From Niallia taxi (lineage in GTDB: Bacteria; Bacillota; Bacilli; Bacillales; Cytobacillaceae): DNA of 64,000 nucleotides. The position numbers and the translations under genes were made by a program. The notes below the pieces were generated by a model. That model did no database searches, was not told the DNA's origin, and saw only the letters and a list, made by a program, of their open reading frames with translations. Every line of letters starts with the position of its first letter. Position 1 is the first letter of the stretch. Location: NCBI RefSeq assembly GCF_032818155.1, contig NZ_CP102589.1, positions 2,094,001-2,158,000 of the forward strand, given 5' to 3'. Positions 33,944 through 42,921 of the stretch are shown here, in pieces.

Positions 33944-34843
33944 ATGAATTCGGCATTAGAGATTTTTTCAGATGCATCAGAAAGATTAAATTATAATATA
34001 CCAGGTTTTCCGTTATATGCTCGAAAAGGAAGGCTGCATTATTTTGATAAATATGCAGCCCCAAGTCATTGGCATTCAGATTTAGAGTTTATCGTCGTGC
34101 TAGATGGTTCGATGGAATATTTTGTGAATGGTCGAACGGTGTGTGTGGAAAAGGGTGACGGAATCTTTGTGAATAGTAAACGGATACATTATGGCTATTC
34201 TAATACTATGAATGATTGCCATTTTATTGTTGTTGTTATTCATCCAGCCTTGCTTGGGGAGCATACTCAAGCAGGAAAGGTTTACCTTGAGGAAAAGTTC
34301 GGATCAAATACGGAGGATTACTTATTATTAACTGAAAGTTTTTCATGGCAACGAGAAGCACTGAATTCATTAAATGACATTTACCAAGAAATGCAACAAA
34401 ACCAAAACCCGCTACGATTAATGGCACAAGTCATGGCACTATGTGCAAATATCGGTGATCATATCAAACAAACTCCCAAGAATTATCTTGATGACAATTC
34501 TTGGGAGACAGTATGGAAAATGACTACTTTCATACATGAGCATTGTGAGGATAAAATAACACTTGATGACATCGCATTAGCCGGTAATGTTTGTAGAAGT
34601 ATTTGCTGTAATTTGTTCAATAAATTTATAGAACAAACCCCAAATAATTATTTAATCGGCTATCGAATTCAAAAAAGCTGTGAAATGCTGAAAGAAACAA
34701 ATAGATCAATCAGTGAAATAGCAATTGCATGTGGGTTTCAAAGCGGCAGCTATTTTTCGTATACATTTCGGAGGAAAATGGGCTATGGGCCACAGGACTA
34801 TCGCAAGCAAATTACTATTGTTACTCCTGATTCTACCTGCTAA
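33944..34843 (+). CDS. AraC-family regulator with cupin sensor domain
   Basis: The 299-residue regulator has an N-terminal cupin (SHWHSDLEFIVVLDGSMEYFV is split here as SHWHSDLEFI and VLDGSMEYFVNGR) and two C-terminal helix-turn-helix units (ITLDDIALAGNVCRSICCNLF and SISEIAIACGFQSGSYFSYTF). Such proteins sense sugars or related metabolites. ATG 33944 is preferred because GGGAGG is seven bases away. A TATAAT at 33924 with TTGGGT upstream forms a promoter. The following acetyltransferase may be a target. Confidence 0.88.
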   Translation: MNSALEIFSDASERLNYNIPGFPLYARKGRLHYFDKYAAPSHWHSDLEFIVVLDGSMEYFVNGRTVCVEKGDGIFVNSKRIHYGYSNTMNDCHFIVVVIHPALLGEHTQAGKVYLEEKFGSNTEDYLLLTESFSWQREALNSLNDIYQEMQQNQNPLRLMAQVMALCANIGDHIKQTPKNYLDDNSWETVWKMTTFIHEHCEDKITLDDIALAGNVCRSICCNLFNKFIEQTPNNYLIGYRIQKSCEMLKETNRSISEIAIACGFQSGSYFSYTFRRKMGYGPQDYRKQITIVTPDSTC

Positions 34844-34998
34844 AAAGTCAGCTAGTGCAACTTTTTTAAGAGTAACGAGAAAAGTTTAATAATATACGAT
34901 TTTGAAAGAAAGATAGGAGATTTTGATAGAAGAGAGAGAAATAAACAGATACAATTTTTAATAGGATAACTATTGAAGCATAAAAGGAGACATAGTAA

Positions 34999-35685
34999 AT
35001 GACAATGAGAGACAGAATTCATTCAGGGAAGTTATTTACCGACAATTGTGAGGGATTACCTGAAGATAGGATGCAAGCAAAAAGAAGAATGAAGGAATTT
35101 AATGCTACAGGACCAGAGGCTATTGATAAGCGAGTTCGACTTATGGAAGAAATTTTTGCTAAAAAAACAAATGCGTGGATAGAACCACCATTTTATTTTT
35201 GCTATGGCACAAATATTGAAATTGGTGACGGTACTTATATAAATTTTAACTGTAATTTTGTTGACGATACGAAAATTATCATTGGAAAAAATGTTTTGTT
35301 TGGCCCTGCCATAACTATTGCTACTGTTGGTCATCCAATTAACCCTAATTACAGAGAGTATATGTATGCTGATCCAGTTAAAATTGAAGATAATTGCTGG
35401 ATTGGAGCTGGCAGTACGATATGTCCAGGAGTAACCATTGGCGAAAACAGTGTTATTGGAGCTGGCAGTGTAGTGACAAAGGATATTCCGGCTAACTCAG
35501 TTGCTGTAGGGAATCCTTGCAGAGTAATTCGTACAATTAATGAACATGATATGGAATATTACTATAAGGACAGAAAAATAACGCAAGAGGATTTAGCTGA
35601 GGAAGCAAGCTTAAGAGCAAAGAAGCCAGTCGTAAAAAAAATAATTTTCCCATTACAAAACAATACCCATTTTAATCGTTGTTAA
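34999..35685 (+). CDS. Maltose/galactoside O-acetyltransferase family protein
   Basis: The 228-residue hexapeptide-repeat acetyltransferase (LacA/Maa/NodL type) carries the N-terminal Mac region with MRDRIHSGKLFTDN and the left-handed beta-helix repeats IGDGTYINFNC, IGKNVLFGPAITIATVGHP (active-site His), and NCWIGAGSTICPGVTIGE-type sequence ending in VVTKDIPANSVAVGNPCRVI. It transfers acetyl groups to sugars. AAAGGAGAC precedes the ATG. The GntR gene begins 15 bp after its stop, suggesting one transcript. Confidence 0.9.
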   Translation: MTMRDRIHSGKLFTDNCEGLPEDRMQAKRRMKEFNATGPEAIDKRVRLMEEIFAKKTNAWIEPPFYFCYGTNIEIGDGTYINFNCNFVDDTKIIIGKNVLFGPAITIATVGHPINPNYREYMYADPVKIEDNCWIGAGSTICPGVTIGENSVIGAGSVVTKDIPANSVAVGNPCRVIRTINEHDMEYYYKDRKITQEDLAEEASLRAKKPVVKKIIFPLQNNTHFNRC

Positions 35686-35700
35686 GAGTGAGGATTACCT

Positions 35701-36408
35701 ATGTTAAAATATCAAAAAATCGCCTTGGAAATGGCAAGACATATAACTGAAAATTTACAACAAAAAGACAAGCTTCCAGTCATAGAAACGTTAATTAGTC
35801 ATTATAATGTTAGTAAAAGCACCATCATAAAAGCGCTTAAGGTATTGGAGGATAAAGGAATCATTTATATGGTGCGAGGAAGTGGGATTTTTGTAAGAGG
35901 TGAAGGTAGAAAGGGATATTATAATCTTTTGGGAGTAAATGAGCTTCAGGAGGATGCTAATGATAACCGTTATGATTTGTTGAACATAATGGAAATAGAA
36001 CTAATATGTGCATTACCTGAAGTTACAACAGCTCTTGGATTGGAAAAAAACGCAAAGGTGTATTCTGTAAAGTATGTTTATTATCTGGATAAGCAAGTAA
36101 CATGTTTGGAGCAAGTTTTTTTAAATCAGAAGATAATATCCAATCTGGACGAAGAAATAGCTCTCAAGCCGATTTTGAAGTATATCAAGGACGTTCTCGG
36201 AATAAAAATGGGGTTTCCAGATATTTATGTCAATGTGGATAAACTGAATGCGGAAGAAGCCAGTTTTTTCGGACTAAATGCAGGAGATCCAATGCTGTGT
36301 AAAGAAATTATTTATCATCTTGCAAATGGCCAGCCATTTTGTTATTCAAGAGCTGTTTTTCATTACAAACAAGCTAAGTTTTTCCTTAAAGTAAATAGTC
36401 CTAACTAA
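35701..36408 (+). CDS. GntR/HutC-family regulator with UTRA domain
   Basis: The 235-residue regulator has an N-terminal winged helix (YQKIALEMARHITENLQ, KLPVIETLISHYNVSKSTIIKALKVL split by a loop, then GIIYMVRGSGIFVR) and a UTRA effector domain (SVKYVYYLDKQVTCLEQVFLN ends with FCYSRAVFHY). The effector is usually a phosphorylated sugar. It is co-directional with the acetyltransferase. A perfect AT-rich hairpin (36458-36483) follows. Confidence 0.87.
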   Translation: MLKYQKIALEMARHITENLQQKDKLPVIETLISHYNVSKSTIIKALKVLEDKGIIYMVRGSGIFVRGEGRKGYYNLLGVNELQEDANDNRYDLLNIMEIELICALPEVTTALGLEKNAKVYSVKYVYYLDKQVTCLEQVFLNQKIISNLDEEIALKPILKYIKDVLGIKMGFPDIYVNVDKLNAEEASFFGLNAGDPMLCKEIIYHLANGQPFCYSRAVFHYKQAKFFLKVNSPN

Positions 36409-36457
36409 ATTAATGGACTAAGCTATTATCATAAGAAGTTACTAAATGAATAAGACT

Positions 36458-36483
36458 CACTTATTAAAGTTTTTTAATAAGTG
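36458..36483 (+). terminator. AT-rich hairpin after the GntR gene
   Basis: CACTTATTAAA pairs perfectly with TTTAATAAGTG around GTTT. There is no long T tail, so termination is uncertain. Confidence 0.45.
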
Positions 36484-36596
36484 GCAGCAAAAATAAATAG
36501 ATATGTGCCTATACAATCTCTTTTCTTTTTTAGGGGGACACAGTTGAATTTGATGATTTACGAGAAATAATTGAATGGTTGTTTGAGGTGCAAATT

Positions 36597-36869
36597 ATGC
36601 TGAAAAGTCAGGTTATTGTTAAGCTTAAAAGAGGACTACAAGCAAGAAACACGGTGAAATTTTTTGTTATTGCTGCTTCATTTGAGTGTGAAATCCATAT
36701 TATTCATAATGGAGTTACTTGTGGAATTAATTTAATGGATATTATGAATTTAAATGTTTTAGAGGAAGACGAAATAATGATAGTTGCTAATGGGAGGGAT
36801 GAAATATATGCTATTTCAGCATTGAAGCAATTTTTAAGTGAAGGACAAAGTGATGTTCCTTTAAAATAG
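36597..36869 (+). CDS. HPr/Crh-like protein lacking both classical phosphorylation sites
   Basis: The 90-residue protein has the HPr fold: SQVIVKLKRGLQARNTVKF, then the second strand CEIHIIHNG and IVANGRDEIYAISALKQFL. Like Crh, the active His15 is replaced by Gln (GLQAR). Unlike Crh, the regulatory Ser46 position is Asn (GINLMDIM instead of AKSIMGL). It can therefore neither carry PTS phosphate nor be Ser-phosphorylated by HPrK in the usual way. ATG 36597 is chosen because GAGGTG is six bases upstream. It is a single gene between GntR and an MFS transporter. Confidence 0.7.
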   Translation: MLKSQVIVKLKRGLQARNTVKFFVIAASFECEIHIIHNGVTCGINLMDIMNLNVLEEDEIMIVANGRDEIYAISALKQFLSEGQSDVPLK

Positions 36870-36944
36870 AGGTTTGAGAACATTTTAAAAAACCAAAAAA
36901 AACTGTAATAAAAAAGTGAATTTACCTAATTACTTGTTAAACAA

Positions 36945-36976
36945 AGAAGCGGTTCTCGATAGGAAGAACCGCTTCT
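36945..36976. terminator. Terminator between the HPr-like and MFS genes
   Basis: AGAAGCGGTTC pairs perfectly with GAACCGCTTCT. On the minus strand it is followed by TTTGTTT, serving the MFS gene. Confidence 0.8.
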
Positions 36977-37037
36977 ATCCTTCTAAGCTCCCCTTAAAAA
37001 AGCAAGGCACTACTTCCTAAATCCTCTACTTGTTTAG

Positions 37038-38222
37038 CTACAACACGTTTCTCTTAAGTAATATTCTTTTTTCCTTCCGAGAGGAAACCAAGGAGATGAA
37101 AAAGGCAGTAAAACAAGTTCCAGCCAGAAATATAAATGCTGCCTTCATAGATAAATGCTCATAAATACTGCCACTGATAATAGGAAAAGTAGTCATACCA
37201 ACAGCATAGACAGCCTGGAAGAAGCCCATCGCTGTAGAGCGCTTTTGCATTGGGACCGATTGGAGTGCCTCGGAAGTTATAAGTGAAAACAATATACCAG
37301 TACCCACACCTGGAATTAGTTGTAAAAGACAAACAATCAAGATGGAACTAGATTGAGGAACTAATAGACAGTAGATGCCTAGTAATAAAAAGCTAGAATA
37401 AATCCACTGTTTTTTCGTAAGCAACTCAAGGAATTTAGTTGAAGCAAGCTTGGCAAAGAAAACGGCAGAGAGCATATAGATGATGGATGAAAACCCAATT
37501 TCCATATTTGTAGCGCCAAGTTCCTTAATTATTTGGTTTGTAAAAGACATGGTTGTAGACATTTGCACACCCTGCTGTACTAGTGCTAAACACGAATAAA
37601 GCAAAAGGTTTTTATCTTTAATAACCTGTAATAACTCGATTACACGTATGTTAGGTCGTTTTTCCGGTTTTGTTGTCTGAAGGAAAAAGGAAAGGAGACA
37701 GGCTATAAGTCCAGCTCCTAAACTGAAGGCACAAATTACCATCATGCCGACAATATCATACAAAAAGGTGCTAGTGACAAAGCCGAGTAACATCCCTGTG
37801 TTATTAGCCATAATAATTTTACTGGTTGCACGAGTTTGATCTGCCTTTTTAAAAAAGCTCATATACAATATCATAAAGGAGATCCAGGTTGCACTGGCAG
37901 TACCTGATAATATATTTGCCATTAAAAAGCCAACCTCATCAGGTAACAAAATTCGCATGAAGGAAGCAGCACCAGCTAAAAAGGCTCCCAAAATAATAAA
38001 AAATTTATGATTGCTGCTAAGATCAGCAAGTACACCTACAGGCAATCGAAGCAGAAGCTGGGAAATACCATATGCACCAATAATAGCACCAACTAAATTA
38101 CTAGAAATATGTGCTAAAAGTAAATAGGTGGTTTGATAGGGGACATATACATATTGAGCGAACCAAAAAAACGCCACAATCCATAAAACAAGCGATGCTT
38201 GCCTTTTTTGTACAGTTTGCAT
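37038..38222 (-). CDS. MFS transporter
   Basis: The 394-residue protein has about twelve membrane helices in two halves and the MFS motif A-like loop GVLADLSSNHK near residue 63. LPVGVLADL, SGTASATWISFMILYMSFF and FSLITSEALQSVP are typical of drug-type or sugar-type efflux members. The substrate is unknown. It is monocistronic with a strong terminator; its upstream gap (38223-38712) contains no gene. Confidence 0.82.
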   Translation of the reverse strand: MQTVQKRQASLVLWIVAFFWFAQYVYVPYQTTYLLLAHISSNLVGAIIGAYGISQLLLRLPVGVLADLSSNHKFFIILGAFLAGAASFMRILLPDEVGFLMANILSGTASATWISFMILYMSFFKKADQTRATSKIIMANNTGMLLGFVTSTFLYDIVGMMVICAFSLGAGLIACLLSFFLQTTKPEKRPNIRVIELLQVIKDKNLLLYSCLALVQQGVQMSTTMSFTNQIIKELGATNMEIGFSSIIYMLSAVFFAKLASTKFLELLTKKQWIYSSFLLLGIYCLLVPQSSSILIVCLLQLIPGVGTGILFSLITSEALQSVPMQKRSTAMGFFQAVYAVGMTTFPIISGSIYEHLSMKAAFIFLAGTCFTAFFISLVSSRKEKRILLKRNVL

Positions 38223-38712
38223 TTTCCAATAGCTCCTTTCGGATATATTTATCTAGTAAGTAGAATAAGTCTAAAGAGGATGATTTCGGCATAATACGAA
38301 AGCGTTTTCTTTACCGTTTTTTTGAGCACGGTGTTAAGTAAGTGTTTCCATATGTATAAGGGTAGACGAAAAAGAATGAATGTTCAATCATTTCATACTT
38401 TAATGCAGTATAATATTCTAAGTTGGAAATTAGTACATGTTAATTTTTTTCTATTTAATAATTACAAAGAAGAGTCATTATTCTAAAATGTCACAAGTAA
38501 AATAGAAATTCGAAAGATGGATGTGGTTATTTCTGTTGTAGAAAGTGGTTTTTGTATATTACGGAGAGAAGGCTCAAAAGGTCATTGGACAAATGATGTT
38601 TTGAGCCTATCTTTATGATTGGAATGACATTTGTAAAAGCTTTTACAAGACTGAAATTAATATAGTATAAGTGTTACTGCATTCCCCCCTAAAGCCAAGC
38701 CTAATAGGTGTA
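38223..38712. other. Gene-free gap with two inverted repeats
   Basis: I see no convincing gene here. A stem AGGCTCAAAA/TTTTGAGCCT (38570-38608) lies downstream of the HxlR gene. A perfect 18-bp palindrome TTGTAAAAGCTTTTACAA lies at 38631-38648. The latter resembles an operator. Confidence 0.5.
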
Positions 38713-39078
38713 TCACTGAACTCCATTCAAGTATGGCAACTGATTTTCAAGATTTACTCTCTTATAGTTTCTTCCCCATTCATGCATTTCCTCTAGTATC
38801 GGCATAACGCTTTCTCCAAGTTTAGTAAGTGAATACTCTACTTTAGGAGGAACAACTGGATAAACTTCACGATGAATGATAGAGGCTTCTTCTAGTTCTC
38901 TTAATTGATTTACAAGCATTCGATGAGTTATTGCAGGAATTAATTTTTTTAGCTCGCCAAAACGTTTGGTCCCTTCTTTTCCTAAGTGCCATAGAATTGG
39001 TATTTTCCATTTGCCGCTAATGATGGAAAGTGTAAGTTCCTTTTCACAATTAAACTTCTTTTCACGTAGATGACTCAT
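38713..39078 (-). CDS. HxlR-family winged-helix regulator
   Basis: The 121-residue protein is a typical HxlR/DUF24 regulator: the conserved early Cys ([18 protein letters not shown]), [42 protein letters not shown] and the wing [15 protein letters not shown]. The Cys near residue 10 is the thiol used by redox- or electrophile-sensing members. The start is ATG 39078, right after GAGGAGGGAAAA; the longer frame to 39228 has no ribosome site. The regulated gene is not clear. Confidence 0.87.
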   Translation of the reverse strand: MSHLREKKFNCEKELTLSIISGKWKIPILWHLGKEGTKRFGELKKLIPAITHRMLVNQLRELEEASIIHREVYPVVPPKVEYSLTKLGESVMPILEEMHEWGRNYKRVNLENQLPYLNGVQ

Positions 39079-39229
39079 TTTTCCCTCCTCTAGAAAGCTT
39101 GATGTCTTAATTATAGTAATCTTGTGAAAAAAGGATTGTAAAAAAACAACATAACTGTCGCTTAGCTTAAAAACCATTCTGTTGTCAGACACTGGAACTC
39201 TAATAAAGAGTGGTTTATTTATGACCATG

Positions 39230-40045
39230 TCAAATATTCGTGAAAATCTTTTTATATTGTTTAGGTGTTAACTGGATAAATTTTTTAAAGCCTTTAATGA
39301 AGTGTGCTTGGTCGTAGTAGCCGTTCTCATAGATAATATTCAGCAAATTTTCCTCACGGCTGTCTAAGTACATATCAAGTGTATTTTGGAAGCGGACGAT
39401 TTGGCAAAATTGCTTAGGCGAAAAGCCGATATAAGCTTCAAACTTCCTGCGTATATGCTGTTCTGAAAAGCCAACTGCAGTTGATAAGTCATGTATATTA
39501 ATTGTGCCACTAGACAAATAAATTTGATCAATTGCAAAACGAACCATGCTTTGATCTTTTGTTAACTCCATCTGACGTTGTTGCAGATAATCTCCAAACA
39601 ATTTTATTTTTTCGCTAAAGTTTTCACCAGACATGATTAATTCTATTAATGGCTCGACATCATTCATAACGTCAGTTAACGGAATTTGTTGTGCAAGCAG
39701 GAGAATCATTGCTTCATTTAAACGGAAAATACTTTGTTCCGGAAAAAAACGAATGCCGAAGTACTGACAGTTCTTTCGAAAGTCTGGTTGCTTCGTACGA
39801 TAGAAAGGGCTAGTCCAAAGGTATGCTGAGGGATTGGCAGTATCACAGCAAAATAGAATATCAAAACATCCATCTGGAATAAGTGATAAAAACGTATAGG
39901 TATCTGCATTCGTAGTGAATTGATAAAACAGGGCTATGTTTTGGCTATACCATCCACCAGCAGGTTTAAGCTCTTGATAAAGGTGCGTGTTTTGCTTAAT
40001 TTCTGGTTGAGAAGGAAAATACTTGTAATTTACTAATGTTTCCAA
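39230..40045 (-). CDS. AraC-family regulator, divergent from the amine oxidase
   Basis: The 271-residue regulator has an N-terminal DUF6597-like sensor ([11 protein letters not shown] and YFGIRFFPE, both typical) and a C-terminal AraC DNA-binding domain ([21 protein letters not shown] and [21 protein letters not shown]). It is transcribed away from the amine oxidase across a 258-bp gap. This arrangement makes it the likely regulator of amine use, as with FeaR and tynA in E. coli, though the proteins need not be orthologous. Confidence 0.85.
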   Translation of the reverse strand: METLVNYKYFPSQPEIKQNTHLYQELKPAGGWYSQNIALFYQFTTNADTYTFLSLIPDGCFDILFCCDTANPSAYLWTSPFYRTKQPDFRKNCQYFGIRFFPEQSIFRLNEAMILLLAQQIPLTDVMNDVEPLIELIMSGENFSEKIKLFGDYLQQRQMELTKDQSMVRFAIDQIYLSSGTINIHDLSTAVGFSEQHIRRKFEAYIGFSPKQFCQIVRFQNTLDMYLDSREENLLNIIYENGYYDQAHFIKGFKKFIQLTPKQYKKIFTNI

Positions 40046-40163
40046 TTTAGGGCTCCTTTCTTTATTGAAAATGGATATGATTTAACCTAATTACAATTAG
40101 TTAATTGAATAATTTGAATATACGGAAAATAATAACAACATAATCATGTTAAATACAGTTTCT

Positions 40164-40180
40164 TGTCAGAAGACCTAACA
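40164..40180 (+). promoter_or_regulatory. Possible GlnR/TnrA-like site upstream of the amine oxidase
   Basis: TGTCAGAAGACCTAACA fits the GlnR/TnrA consensus TGTNANAWWWTMTNACA with two mismatches. It lies directly before a TATAAA. It is weak on its own; the perfect site before the second ammonium transporter makes it worth noting. Confidence 0.35.
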
Positions 40181-40303
40181 TATAAAAATAATCATAGTTC
40201 GTTTTTTACAATAAATTCATAAAAAAACTAGCTATTCTAAACATGTAGTTAAGTTAAGCAAAACCACATCCACTAAAATTCAGCAAATTCTGGAGGTAAT
40301 TTA

Positions 40304-42262
40304 ATGAAAGCATCTGAAGTGAAAGTAAAGGCAGCAACACATCCTTTAGAGCCGTTAACAGCAGAGGAAATTACAAAGGCAGTAGCTATTTTAAAAGAAA
40401 CAAATAATTTAACTGAGTCTGTACGGTTTGCTCAAGTGGTTTTAAATGAACCTGAAAAAGATGTCGTGTTGTCTTTTAAAGAAGGAGATTTGTTTGAAAG
40501 GGAAGTTTTTATTATTTTATTAGAGCCAGAAATAAATGAAACGTACGAAGCTGTAGTTTCCTTGACAAAGGAGCAAGTAATTTCCTTTGAAAATATTCCC
40601 GATGTTCGACCTGGTTTTATTCTTGATGAATTTGAAGCAGTCGAAGAATTAGTGAGAAATGATTCTGATTACCAAGCAGCTCTTATAAAACGGGGGATTA
40701 CTGATCCTAGATTAGTCATGATTGATCCATGGTCGTCTGGTTACTTTAATATCCCAGAAGATGAAGGGAAGCGTCTTGTTCGTGCATTAGCGTGGGTTAG
40801 GCCGGCTGAAGGAGAGAATGGCTATGCTTTTCCGATTACAGGTCTAATCCCTGTCGTTGATGTAAATAAAATGGAGATTATTCGCATCGAAGACTACGGG
40901 GTGAAACCAATTTCGCCAACAGATGGTGCTTATACTCCTGAAGAGGCTAAGAGCTATGCTATTATTACTCGTCAAGACGTAAAAGCATTGGATATCATCC
41001 AGCCTGATGGGCCAAGTTTCGATATTGATGGACATCATATTAAGTGGCAAAAATGGAATATTCGGTTTGGTTTTACACCAAGAGAAGGGCTTGTTCTTCA
41101 TACTGTCGGATATGAGGATAAAGGGAAGGTTCGTCCGATACTTTTCCGTGCGGCCTTATCTGAAATGGTGGTACCTTACAGTGATACAAACCCGGCACAC
41201 AATTGGCAAAACGCATTTGATGCAGGAGAATATGGCATTGGTCAGCTCGCCAATTCATTAGAGCTAGGGTGTGACTGTGTCGGCTTTATTAAGTATTTTG
41301 ATGCAGTGATGTCAAATAGCAAAGGAGATCCATTTATCGTGAAAAATGCTGTTTGCTTGCATGAAGAGGATTATGGGGTCGCATGGAAGCATACCGATTG
41401 GCGAACAAACAGTGTCGAGGTTAGGCGTTCTCGTCGCTTAGTTCTTTCTTTTTTTGCAACAGTTGCGAATTATGATTACGGATTCTTCTGGTCCTTCTAT
41501 CCTGATGGAACGATTGAGTGTGAAGTCAAATTGACTGGTATTTTAAATGTAGGTGCACTAGATGTTGGCGAAACTCCTAAATACGGAACAGAGGTTGCAC
41601 CACAAGTGAATGCACCATATCACCAGCATTTCTTTAATTTCCGAATTGATCCAATTTTGGATGGTGTGAAGAACTCTCTTGTTGAATCATACACAGTCGC
41701 AGAAAAGGCAGGTCCAGAAAATCCTAATAATAATGCCTTTTATACAATAGCAAATGCCTTTAAAACAGAAACAGAATCAGTCAGTAATATTGATTTGGCT
41801 ACCCAAAAAACATGGAAAATCGTCAATCCGAATTCAAAAAACTACTTGGGTCAGCAAGTTGGTTATAAGCTTGTCACTGGTGAAAATTGTTTCCCGTTCG
41901 CAACAGATGAAGCTAGTGTCATTAAACGGGCAGGCTTTATTAAAAATCATCTTCATGTTACAAAATACGATCGTGACCAAATGTATGCGTCTGGAAAATA
42001 CCCGAACCAATCAAAGGGTGGAGATAGCTTAGAGCATTATGTTAAGGCTGACCGGAACATTGAGAACGAGGACATTGTTGTCTGGTATACAATGGGACAC
42101 CACCATATAACGAGACCAGAGGACTGGCCAGTTATGCCAACAGCGTATCAAAGCTTTCAATTAAAACCAAATGGATTTTTTGACCGTAACCCAGCACTTG
42201 ATTTGCCACGGCCAAAAGCAAAAGCTTCCTGCAGTACAAATAATGATTCCACTTGCCATTAA
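40304..42262 (+). CDS. Copper/TPQ primary-amine oxidase
   Basis: The 652-residue quinoprotein oxidises primary amines to aldehydes with release of ammonia and hydrogen peroxide. The topaquinone Tyr is in NYDYGFFW (about residue 390), the catalytic base Asp in FDAGEYGIG (about 306), and the copper ligands in YHQHFFNF (about 440) and HHHITRPEDWPVMP (about 607). The spacing matches Arthrobacter amine oxidase with an offset of about eight. No signal peptide is seen, so it is cytoplasmic. The N2/N3 domains precede. TCTGGAGG gives the ribosome site. A membrane protein and an ammonium transporter follow in the same direction. Confidence 0.93.
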   Translation: MKASEVKVKAATHPLEPLTAEEITKAVAILKETNNLTESVRFAQVVLNEPEKDVVLSFKEGDLFEREVFIILLEPEINETYEAVVSLTKEQVISFENIPDVRPGFILDEFEAVEELVRNDSDYQAALIKRGITDPRLVMIDPWSSGYFNIPEDEGKRLVRALAWVRPAEGENGYAFPITGLIPVVDVNKMEIIRIEDYGVKPISPTDGAYTPEEAKSYAIITRQDVKALDIIQPDGPSFDIDGHHIKWQKWNIRFGFTPREGLVLHTVGYEDKGKVRPILFRAALSEMVVPYSDTNPAHNWQNAFDAGEYGIGQLANSLELGCDCVGFIKYFDAVMSNSKGDPFIVKNAVCLHEEDYGVAWKHTDWRTNSVEVRRSRRLVLSFFATVANYDYGFFWSFYPDGTIECEVKLTGILNVGALDVGETPKYGTEVAPQVNAPYHQHFFNFRIDPILDGVKNSLVESYTVAEKAGPENPNNNAFYTIANAFKTETESVSNIDLATQKTWKIVNPNSKNYLGQQVGYKLVTGENCFPFATDEASVIKRAGFIKNHLHVTKYDRDQMYASGKYPNQSKGGDSLEHYVKADRNIENEDIVVWYTMGHHHITRPEDWPVMPTAYQSFQLKPNGFFDRNPALDLPRPKAKASCSTNNDSTCH

Positions 42263-42271
42263 CAAAGGAAA

Positions 42272-42299
42272 CGGGAGCTTGGCTTTTAACCAACTCCCG
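42272..42299 (+). other. Intergenic hairpin within the amine-oxidase operon
   Basis: CGGGAGCTTGG pairs with CCAACTCCCG (one bulge). There is no T-run, so it is more likely an mRNA-stability or processing element than a full terminator. Confidence 0.5.
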
Positions 42300-42323
42300 C
42301 ATTATAACAAATGAGGTGAAGAC

Positions 42324-42893
42324 ATGTTAATTATTATTAGCTCCGCATTCATCGTTGCTTACACGATCCTTTTTAGTATATACACAGCCTCCAAAAAACA
42401 CCTTGTCAGTGCTTCTACAGGAAAGTGTATTTCCATGGGCGTAGGGATGGTAAGCAGTACGATGATTGGTCTCATGCTTTCAATATTAATTCCAGGCGAA
42501 TTAGCGTATACCACTATCTTGTCCATATTCATCAGCAGTGTTTGTAGCTATTTTACAGGAAAGCATTTTGGTATTAATGGAATGATCGAAACATTATCAG
42601 CAAGCTTTATGGGAGCGATGATGGGAGCCATGCTTGGAGATATGACCCCAGCAAACAGGCAAACCTTTATCATTGTGGCAATGGATATCATCTATTTATT
42701 ATCGATATTATCCTTACTATTTACCATTAATAAAGAGGCTGTTAAACAGGATGCGATGCAAAAAACAAAATTAACTCCCATTTTTGTAAGTATGATTCTC
42801 TCTATTTCCGTACTTGGTATTGCTGTAATAATGGAAGCAAATGCAAAGGCTGCAGATGATGCTCCCGAAATGAATCATCAACATCAGCATTAA
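42324..42893 (+). CDS. Membrane protein with Met-rich helix and His-rich tail
   Basis: I do not recognise a named family. The 189-residue protein has about six hydrophobic segments, a Met-rich helix (SFMGAMMGAMLGDMTPANR near residue 94), and a C-terminal tail ending NHQHQH. Met and His clusters are common in copper-handling proteins. It lies between the copper amine oxidase and the ammonium transporter, 61 bp after the former and 22 bp before the latter, suggesting one operon. A role in copper supply to the oxidase is an inference from position and composition only. GAGGTG provides the ribosome site. Confidence 0.65.
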   Translation: MLIIISSAFIVAYTILFSIYTASKKHLVSASTGKCISMGVGMVSSTMIGLMLSILIPGELAYTTILSIFISSVCSYFTGKHFGINGMIETLSASFMGAMMGAMLGDMTPANRQTFIIVAMDIIYLLSILSLLFTINKEAVKQDAMQKTKLTPIFVSMILSISVLGIAVIMEANAKAADDAPEMNHQHQH

Positions 42894-42921
42894 ATTTAAT
42901 TAATCAAAGGGGGGATTGGTG

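Noticed and set aside
36534..36596. In-frame upstream extension of the HPr-like protein (EFDDLREIIEWLFEV...)
   Set aside because: The open frame has no start codon before TTG 36576/36579, and ATG 36597 has a well-placed ribosome site and fits HPr length.
38517..38618. 33-codon plus-strand frame (MDVVISVVESGF...)
   Set aside because: It runs through a perfect stem-loop and has no ribosome site, so the stem explains the sequence better.
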